Part shown: piece after piece, positions 56,247-64,000 of the stretch
Position numbering within the stretch: position 1 is the first letter of the stretch
Layout of the letters: every line of letters starts with the position of its first letter
Origin: Cytospora piceicola
Lineage: Eukaryota > Ascomycota > Sordariomycetes > Diaporthales > Cytosporaceae
DNA length: 64,000 nucleotides
Reading direction: 5' to 3'
Assembly: GCA_023375675.1 (NCBI GenBank)
Contig: JALQBC010000014.1
Span: 310,001 to 374,000 of the forward strand
The notes under the pieces: generated by a model
Databases searched by the model: none
The model's input: the letters and a program-made list of their open reading frames with translations, nothing else
What the model was told of the DNA's origin: nothing
Translations under genes and position numbers: made by a program

Positions 56247-57759
56247 CTAGGCCGGCAGACTCACCCCCTCCTTCTCCATCTCGTCCACGTACCGCTGCCA
56301 CACGTCGACGACCTCGCCGTAGTACGAGACGTGGGCGTCCGCCAGGCTGCCCATCTGGCCCTTGAACTCGATCCGCTTGATGCGCTCAAAGTCCCCGACC
56401 TCCTTGACGACCTCCTCGTCGAACATCTCGGACATCTTGCGCGCCGTCTCGGCCTCCCGCGTCAGCTCGTCGATGCGGACCTCCAGCCTGCGCAGCCGCT
56501 CGCGCCGCGCCTGCTCGTGGTCCACGCCGCGGACGTCCTCGATCTTGGAGCGGATGAAGCCCGCCGGGCCGGAGCCCCCGCCGCCGCCGTAGCCGGAGGC
56601 CAGGGCGTCGCGGTCGATGGTGGACTTGTTGAGGTACTCCGTCAGCTGCTCGTAGTCGAGCTGCTTCTGCTCCCGCGCCTTCAGGAGGTTCTTCAGCGCG
56701 CCCGAGTACGCGATCATGTCCCGCAGGCTGCCCAGGTAGTCCTGGTCCGTGTGGTCCTTGAGCTTCTTCAGCCCCGTGGCCATGTCCTCCACACTCGCGG
56801 CGAACGCGTGCACCGCGGCCTCGACGCCGGGCTCGAGGGTGATCAGCTTCTGGAACTGCTCTGCCAGGTCCCGCAGGTCGGCCTCGATGTCGTGCTCCCG
56901 CCTTGCCACCCGCGCGACGAGCTTCTCCACCTGCCCCAGGTCCTCGTCCAGCTTGTCGCTCTTGTCCTTGACCTCGATGAACCTCCTGTCGGGCTTGTGC
57001 ACCTTCGTGAACGCGTTGATGAACGTGTCCGCAAAGTTGTCAAACACCCCCCCACTCGCCCCCTCAGCCGAGCTCGCAGTGTTGGCGCGGCTCGACCGGC
57101 TCTGCATCGTGGCGTTCCAGTCGTGGCTCTCGAGGAACGAGTGCAGGATGGAGGCGCGGCGGAGCATCGGGTGGAGTGAGCAGCGCGCGAGGAACCTCTG
57201 CAGGGAGTGCGCGCGCCGCTGGGTAAAGTCAGGGCCGAAGCGGTCGCCGCGAACGTACTCCATGCGCTGCTTGTCGGGTATTGGCGGCACTGAGCATGCT
57301 GGGTAGTCTTTGTTGAGGGTCTTGTAGAGGAAGACGAAGTCGGTAAAACGGCGGCGGACGTGGGAGACTGGTTTTTGGAAAGAGGGGAAGGTGGACTGTC
57401 AAGGCCAGCGACTGTTAGCTCGCTGCGGTTGGGTGGTCATAGGGTCCAGACCAAGAATTACTTACATTTGTGGTGATGAGATATGATACGTAGGCATCTT
57501 TTGTGCCTACGTTCTCCGTATGAGCATCGGTAACGGTGCAGTCAAGTATCTCGCCGCCCAGGCCGGGATCAAGTCGTTGAAGGTCGGCAGCATCCAACCC
57601 CTCCTGCTGTTGTGGTGGGAGAGGCGGTGGTGGTGATTTGCTGTTGGCGCCCTCTTCATCGCGGCCATCGTAGCCTCCTGAGCTGGAACTCCCGGCTGGG
57701 CCATTCTGGTCGCTGTTCCAGGATATGTTGGAGAAGTTGTCCTGGTCAATTACTGCCAT
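56247..57759 (-). CDS. SNX4: Sorting nexin 4 (Atg24)
   Basis: Two exons (57759-57466 and 57395-56247) give about 480 residues. After an acidic, Pro-rich N-terminus a PX domain spans about residues 65-195, with the PI3P-binding patch RRRFTDFVFLYK, the loop VPPIPDKQRMEYVRGDRFG and the RRAHSLQRFLARC helix. The remainder is a helical BAR-type region (residues about 230-480). This matches SNX4/Atg24, which recycles cargo from endosomes and is needed for selective autophagy in yeasts and fungi, often as a heterodimer with Atg20/Snx41. The intron join (ACAAAT to TCCACC) gives TTNSTFPSFQKP, the usual PX entry. A Gly-rich insertion (SGYGGGGGSG) lies in the BAR region. Confidence 0.92.
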
Positions 57760-58803
57760 GGTGGGCAGCTGTGGATGACGTACAGAACGAACAAGATAGG
57801 ACAGGACAGGACAGGAGATGATGTCAGGCGGGTTCGGCGATATTTTTGGTGTTCAAAGGAGGAGCAGTGGTTAAAACAGTGGCTCAGCAGTCAAGATGTC
57901 GACCAAGAATTCTCAATAGGTGATGTCTCGTTGTAGAGAGCTAAAGCTGGCTGCGGGTATCGCGAGTTGTGATGTGACGGTGGTTGATAGACGTAAATAG
58001 ATGCTGCACTGTACGTACTGGTAGAGTACCTGGGTACCTAGGTAGATAGAAGCTCGGGCTGCGAGTGGCGGGGTTTGCAAAGGAAGCTTCCCCCCGGATA
58101 CCGTCTGTCTCCCTTGTGTGGTGGTGTGTGCCTAGGATTCACCTTCCTCCATCCTCCGTTCCTCTCATACCGTTCCTGATGAATGTCTCCTCTCTACCTT
58201 ACCTATAGGTAAATCACCTACTTGAGTAGATAATCTAAACCTGGGGGTGTTCTCTTTTGGACTTTCTGTCTGGTGATCTGGACTGTCATACTTAGTACAC
58301 ACGCCGTCAACTCCATGTCTGCAGGTAGTGATGCCCTCACAAGTTCGACTTCCCCCCTGAATATGCAAACTGTTTTTATTCTCTTTGAACCCTCCAGGGC
58401 TCGCTACGACAGTGGCCTTCCATCGCTGCTAGCAAAAGTCTGTGACCACCTTCAGAATGCCACCATTGGGCGGTTAGCTTTCGGTCAGACTGACACACCC
58501 TTCTGGGACGCTTGGAACATGCAGCCTTGGTGCGAGGCTAAGCTAAAGTCTAATGGTGAGGCAGATTGCATGTCAAGCGCTTACACTTATGCAGTGTTGC
58601 TGAGAAACATCGTTGCCTCAATGCCCACGACTCTGTATGCAAATACACAGCCCTGTCCATAGCTATCTTCCACAGAACTTCATCCATATATAACCACATG
58701 ACCATCAGGTACACGCACATATCGGTCAGGAGGTATTTATATGGTTCCACTCGCTGTGGTCTGAGCAGAGATATTACCCTACACGCAATGCAATTCATAA
58801 GCC
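57760..58803. other. Head-to-head spacer, promoters of SNX4 and the HET gene
   Basis: No gene seen. Exact TACCTAGGTA at 58035-58044, 276 bases upstream of the SNX4 start. Confidence 0.6.
58035..58044. promoter_or_regulatory. TACCTAGGTA palindrome upstream of SNX4
   Basis: An exact copy in the SNX4 promoter region, preceded by a related ACCTGGGTA. Function is inference. Confidence 0.35.
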
Positions 58804-60829
58804 ATGGCTGCCGAGTACCAATACTCTCCTTTGCCGACGGACGCAGACGACATCCGGCTGCTCGAGCTCCATCCGGGGAACGAGGCAGATGATATAATAA
58901 TCACAATCCAACACTGCTCCCTGGTGACTGCAACCGGGAAATACGATGCTCTATCTTATGTCTGGGGATCGACAGACAACCCCGTCGCAATTAAGGTCAG
59001 GAGCGATACGCTTCATAAGGACAACTCCCTCTCCGTGACCCAAAACCTGGCAGTTGCACTGCAGCACCTCCGCGGCCCCGATCTCCCGAGGACTTTCTGG
59101 ATCGATGCTATCTGCATTGATCAGAAGAATATGCAGGAACGAAGCAAGCAAGTGCTTCGGATGAACGAGATATATGGTAACGCCGTCCGGGTCGATAGTA
59201 AGTAATATACGAGAGCAAATATTATGTTCACCCGGAATCAACAAAAGCTGCATTCTCGGATCACATCTCGTACATTCCGTTTCTCCCTCTTTTGTGCGAA
59301 GATTGACTCTCGGTCTCGAAGTATGGTTAGGACCCGCGTCGACAGACAGTGACCTCGCCATCAGGCTATTATGCCACCTATATTCGATGGTTCAGTTCGA
59401 TACTGAAAGACAGGGCTTGAAACTTACATCGTTAGGGAACGCCGAGCCTCACTGGGCTAATTTGAATGCAAAGCTACCTTGGGTTAAGGCTGATATCCGA
59501 GCCATCACGAGGCTGGTCAAGAGGCAGTGGTTCACACGACTCTGGGTACTACAAGAGGCTCTTGCCAATCCCAATACGCTGGTTCTATGTGGTACAAGCG
59601 AGACAACATGGGAGACCTTATTCAGTAGCATCATGTGTCTGCTTCACAAGAAGATCGCCAAGGGTTGGAAGCAGGGGGCATTGTCGCGCATTGTCTCTAT
59701 CTCAGATGCTTTCCGCAAGGCCAAATATCCCCAACTGATGGATGCGATACACCGGGCGCGGACACTGAAATGTGCGGATCCACGAGACAAGGTTTACGCC
59801 GTTCTGGGCATCGCCAGCAATCTTGGGCAAGTCAGTCCCGATTACACCCTGAGCGAGGCTGAAGTCTACCGGCAACTCGCTATGGACCAGATGAAATATA
59901 ACGACCTGAACTTGCTGTCTTACTGCGATCTGGACAGTAGGCAAGTGGCAGGGCCGACCTGGGTACCTGATTGGTCCTCTGCCTGGACAACGCAACTGAT
60001 GGCGAGGAATAACGCGGCAGGCTATATATATGCATCAGTTATTGAACGCCTAGATGATGGAATTATTGAGGTTGCAGCTGTTCGCGCAGGCACCCTTTGC
60101 AAAGTGGTTGAGATATCCATCCCGTCACCCGATACACGCGCCATCGCTACTGAGGTCGCTAGATTGGCACCTGCGCATGTGGAATCTCGGCCCTACAAGA
60201 CGGGATGTAGCCTCCTGGAAGCATTCTGCGGCACGTTGGTGACCCTGGATCTGAACATGTTGACAAAGGAATTCTTCAACCTAACTTCGAATGAGAGCGT
60301 CGAAACCGTACGAACATATCTTCGTTACGCAGAAGGGGTGCGCCTTAGCGCTCCTTCCCTGGAACAGCGCATATACGGTGACTACCTTTGGGGGGCTGTG
60401 CAAAACAGGGCGTTTATCTCCACCTACGAAGGGTATATTGGTTTAGCACCGAAGCATGCGCGTAAAGGGGATGTCGTCTATGCTATCCTCTCGTGCCGGT
60501 CCCTTATCGTCCTGCGGCCAGTCGAAGGTTTCGAAACTCGGTTCCAGGTGGTCGGGGAGTGCTTCCTGTACGGGCTGAACCACGGCGAAGCTGTTCTTGG
60601 CAATCTACCTGAACACATACGGAAAGAGTATCGCTTCCACTACGAGGGTGGTTTTTGGTACGATGGGTATTGCAAAGTCCACAACAATGAGATCTTGGCT
60701 AAGGACCCGCGCCATCAGGCGCTCGGTCTCAGTGAACTTGGGATATATATGGAGGAGGATCAAGTCTTTGATGATGAAAAAACTTTGAAAGAGGCGGGAT
60801 TGAGAATAGATCGTATATGTTTAGTTTGA
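58804..60829 (+). CDS. HET-domain protein (heterokaryon incompatibility type)
   Basis: Two exons (58804-59197 and 59322-60829) give about 633 residues. The N-terminal HET domain (about residues 45-190) has its signature blocks: YDALSYVWGSTDNP, SVTQNLAVALQHLR, RTFWIDAICIDQKNMQERSKQV, then IWLGPAS formed across the 124-base intron, and RQWFTRLWVLQEAL. A middle DPRDKVYAVLGIA block is typical of the family. The C-terminal half has no recognisable repeat or NACHT/NB-ARC domain, so this is a stand-alone HET protein. In known cases HET proteins trigger cell death after fusion of unlike strains, but most paralogues are untested and many act in no known incompatibility. The end is intact. Confidence 0.9.
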
Positions 60830-61680
60830 AGTTGATAGGTAATACCAGTAACTCTCGCGTTGGAACAAGCACATATGTGTCTCGAATTTGCTGGGGAGAA
60901 AGAAGTTCGATTTTATTGACCTAGAGACGCCCATCATGTAAATGTCATTGACACGGAGATGTCTTCAGTGATACGTGACTCTCTTTTTCTTATGCCTATG
61001 ATTTTACATGCTCGTCTTCAAGCACCGGGTTCGTATATCACTACAAGATATGCACGTGGTTTGTGTTTGTCGTATTCCGGGGATATAGTGTAGCAACTAT
61101 CCTCGTCTTGACCAGTAGTACGTAGATGTTCCAGAAGTGCCATGGTCGAACTTGCTTTCATATCTCTAGGTTGCGGGAATATGTAACAAATGTGCGGAGA
61201 CTATCGTCCCCATGAGTCCGTATGATGGTTCTCTTGATAGACGCACTAGATCGTTTGGCGATCAAGTCCCGCTGGACCATCATCTTAGGCCCAGTGAGGA
61301 CCTTGATGAGTGCTGAACATAGTCAAACGACAAAGTGCCTAGATGTGTTCTCATAATGGACGTGTGTCCAGAGGTGTCCCGAGACCCAAAAGCACACGAT
61401 GATGGCTCTGTTCCGCAAGCGCTTTTGATATGATAGTAGGGTTGGTCTATCAAATTCCAGTATCGGAATGTCTTCTATGCCTTATGTGGTTTCCCGACAC
61501 TAACTCCCAACACTGTCCCCGCTGGTTCTGATTCTGGTCTTGGGGAGTTGTCCTCTCTTACACGGTATATACCAACATGCCCCTTGACCGCCGAGACGCC
61601 ATAATCAAATGAACCTTACCCCCATCCATCAGAAACACATGCAAACATGCCTTGGACGCTGAGTCGAGTCGAACGCCAGC
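60830..61680. other. Intergenic between convergent HET and MDM38 genes
   Basis: No gene seen. Confidence 0.6.
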
Positions 61681-63370
61681 TTAATCGGCTCTCTTGGTAT
61701 CCTTGCTCGCCACAGTCACGTTGTCAGCCTGGTTGCGGTCAGCCTCGGCATCGATAGCTTCGACCACTTGCTGCTTCTCGAAGCCGTCGTTCTTGGCATT
61801 CATTTGCCTCTCTCTCTCATCCTTCTCATCAATGTCGTCGACATCCCTCGGCGTTGCCAAGCCGCTCTCCTGGTTTGACTCGTTCTGCTCGCTCTCGTCC
61901 TCGATCAGCTCCTCCTGCTCCTTGAGAACCTCCAGACGCAGCCTGTTCGTCGCCGCGCCCTCCGCAGTGTGCACCTCGAGCTCAATCTCGTGGTACAGCT
62001 CCTCAGGGATGGAGGAGAGCACACCAACAAGCGCATCAATCTGGTTGGCAACAGCATTGTCGCCTGTCTGGCCGTACATGTATGCGTTGCTCAACACGAG
62101 CAGGGTGGACGGGACGCCCTCCTTGAGTCGAAGGCTGAGCCAGGTCTGCAGATCCTCGCGCAGCCGTGCGGGGGAAACGCCGTGCGACTTGATGCCACGG
62201 CTTGCACATGCCACCTGCAGCTCGGCGACCGTCAGGCTTTCTACGCCCTCGTAGCTGATTGCGCGGTCGTCGCGCTTGATCTGTCGCATGCGATGCCTGA
62301 TCTGGTACCGCAGCATCATGTCCGTGCCGAAGGTGTTGAGGTTCATGTACCTGCACATGGACACCAGTTGCGGCCGTGAAAGATTGTCCAGCGTAAGGTC
62401 ATCCTTGAAGGCCTTGCAGACTTTGATGACGTCCTGCTCCGTGGGCTTTTCGCCTGTAGCCCGAACTTTCCGGAAGAAGTTGGCAAACTCTTCCTTTTGT
62501 GCGGTCGCGACAGACAGGGGTAGTCCGGTCTCCCTGATTGACTGTCTCAAAAAGTCACTAACCTCCTTCCGTCCTGCGCGCAAAACCGTGGCCTTCTTGT
62601 CCTTGGATTTCTGGTCCTCGTATGTGCTGGGAAGGAGGTTGGGGAACAGCTTCAACGCAATCGGCAGCAGGAACTCGGCAAATGGAATGATTACAAATGC
62701 AGAGAATGGCACCAGACGTCCAAGATCCTGAACTGTCCTTTGCAGCTGCCTGTGTTCTCTTCGGGTGAGCTCGTATCCTGCAGCCATCCTGACGGCCAGC
62801 CTCGTGCTGATCTTGACTTCGGTGGCCAGCAGCTTGGTTCCATCCCAGTAATGCTGGACCTCTTTCTTGACCCTTTGCCCAAGTGTCAGATTCTTGTCCT
62901 TCTTGGTTCCCTTGGAGGCAGCAAATGCTTCCTTTCGCTCTGCGAGCTCGGTGTTTCCAGACTTGACATCCTCAGCCGCTGCCTTCTTCTCCTCGGCCTC
63001 CTTTGACTTGACAGCGGGTGTACCGGCAGTGGAGCTATCCTTGGAAGGTTTCTTGGCCTCTTCAGCATTGAAGCCAGGCGGCGGGCCAGATGGAGGACCG
63101 CTCCTGTTGGTTTCGGTAGTGACAGTGCGAATGGGTATGAGCAGAGCTAGGGCGGAATTTTGATTTTGGATGTGTCGCGCGTTGTGACCAAGGTAGAGGG
63201 AGCTCGCCCGTAGAGCAGATCTCGATATTGTGCGGCCTGTACATTGTATCGGTCAGCCTGGATTCCTTCTTATCCTAACCGCATATTTAGACTGTAGTCT
63301 CAAGCTTACCACCAGCAGCGAATGGGTTGGCAATAACGGCTCTGCGAGCCACACTGGCCGAAGCGCTCAT
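61681..63370 (-). CDS. MDM38: LETM1-family mitochondrial inner-membrane protein (Mdm38)
   Basis: Two exons (63370-63310 and 63236-61681) give about 538 residues. The first exon starts a mitochondrial presequence (MSASASVARRAVIANPFAAG) that continues past the intron. The LETM1 core follows: VQHYWDGTKLLATEVKIS, the membrane span and its flank LVPFSAFVIIPFAEFLLPIALKLFP (about 195-219, split here by description), then LLPSTYE and the ribosome-binding-like soluble domain with LTLDNLSRPQLVSMCRYM and RGIKSHGVSPARLREDLQTWL. The tail is Glu/Asp/Gln-rich coiled coil. The family supports K+/H+ exchange across the inner membrane and insertion of mitochondrially made proteins. Yeast Mdm38 and Ylh47 are paralogues; I choose Mdm38 without firm proof. 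Confidence 0.9.
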
Positions 63371-64000
63371 GTTGTAGGCGCGTGCGTTGAGGGGATCAAC
63401 AAGACTGAAGCGTATGGCAATATTCAACTATACGTTGAAGGCTGCATGGGTAAGGGGGACAGAGAATAGTGTAGAGTAGTGCAGAATAGAGTAGATGAAA
63501 AGTGGCATATAAGATGGAAAAGGAGAATCGCAACTTGACGTGCAGTGTCAGTTCCAAACTGCAAGTGGCATTGGATTGTTGAGTGACATGATATGTGGGC
63601 CCTGTCGAGGTACCTTGAGCCGCCTTATGTAACCATCTCGGCACAGCATATCAGGCCAGTTTCAAGGCACACATATCAAACATTGACTTAGATATAGTCT
63701 GGACATGAACTTTTGGGGTTATAAGACAGCATAGAGCACAAAAATGGTCAGAATAGGCTGTAAACACAACGTACCGTCTGCTACTGTCTTCCTGCTTCCT
63801 GGTGCGGGCAGCCATAGTGACATGTGAAACGGCCGGTCAGAAGTCACCATGACCGGATCTGCGGACGACGTAAGTGGCCCGTGCTTCGGATGCTTCCAGA
63901 TCCTCGGGCAAAGGGTTTTTTTGACGGCTTCCGGTGTTAGTCATGTCAGCCGTCACTACGGAGTACGGGATTGGGCACGGCAGGAACTGATAGACCGATG
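63371..64000. other. Promoter side of MDM38 to the window end
   Basis: No gene seen. A gene beginning past the edge cannot be excluded. Confidence 0.55.

Noticed and set aside
56067..57179. Leu-rich plus-strand frame of 370 codons
   Set aside because: It is the complement of the SNX4 BAR region plus a trinucleotide repeat.

Overview
The window looks like nuclear DNA of a filamentous ascomycete (Pezizomycotina, most likely a Sordariomycete). Genes lie singly on both strands. Introns are short (about 50-330 bp) with GTAAGT/GTATGT-type donors and CTAAC/CTGAC-like branch sites. Several family hits are typical of filamentous fungi: a HET-domain protein, a Meu6-type PH protein, a very long PhoD-like phosphatase and a Dal5-type transporter. 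The organism call is inference from gene content. I saw no rRNA, tRNA, CRISPR array or intact transposon. All spliced models below were built by hand from frame continuity, splice consensus and recalled family motifs.

Layout: 1-2.6 kb has no gene. 2.6-4.6 kb is a PH-domain (Meu6-like) protein on minus. 4.6-14.4 kb is a gene-poor stretch of short tandem repeats with one doubtful coding relic. 14.4-20.5 kb holds an unrecognised 738-residue protein, an RGG-rich protein with a mitochondrial-type presequence and, tail to tail with it, mitochondrial ribosome recycling factor. 21.3-27.5 kb holds three minus-strand genes: flavin monooxygenase, glutaminyl cyclase and TDP1. 28.1-34.0 kb holds three minus-strand genes that read as a small catabolic cluster: a DenD-type (D-erythronate dehydrogenase-like) dehydrogenase, a Dal5/ACS-type MFS permease and a stand-alone class II ketose-bisphosphate aldolase with altered phosphate-site motifs. 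34.0-36.4 kb is a low-complexity divergent spacer.

36.5-43.2 kb carries plus-strand genes for the OST subunit Swp1/ribophorin II, a coiled-coil protein with six 18-residue repeats, and the exon-junction-complex protein Y14/RBM8A. 44.2-49.7 kb is a 1711-residue PhoD-like protein on minus. 52.8-55.5 kb is the kexin protease. 56.2-57.8 kb is SNX4/Atg24 on minus. 58.8-60.8 kb is a HET-domain protein. 61.7-63.4 kb is the LETM1/Mdm38 mitochondrial protein on minus.

Most genes are ordinary housekeeping genes. The part most likely to be new biology is the dehydrogenase-permease-aldolase cluster, which may handle a four-carbon acid sugar. Other unusual signals are seven exact copies of the palindrome TACCTAGGTA, all outside coding sequence, and the 18-residue helical repeat.
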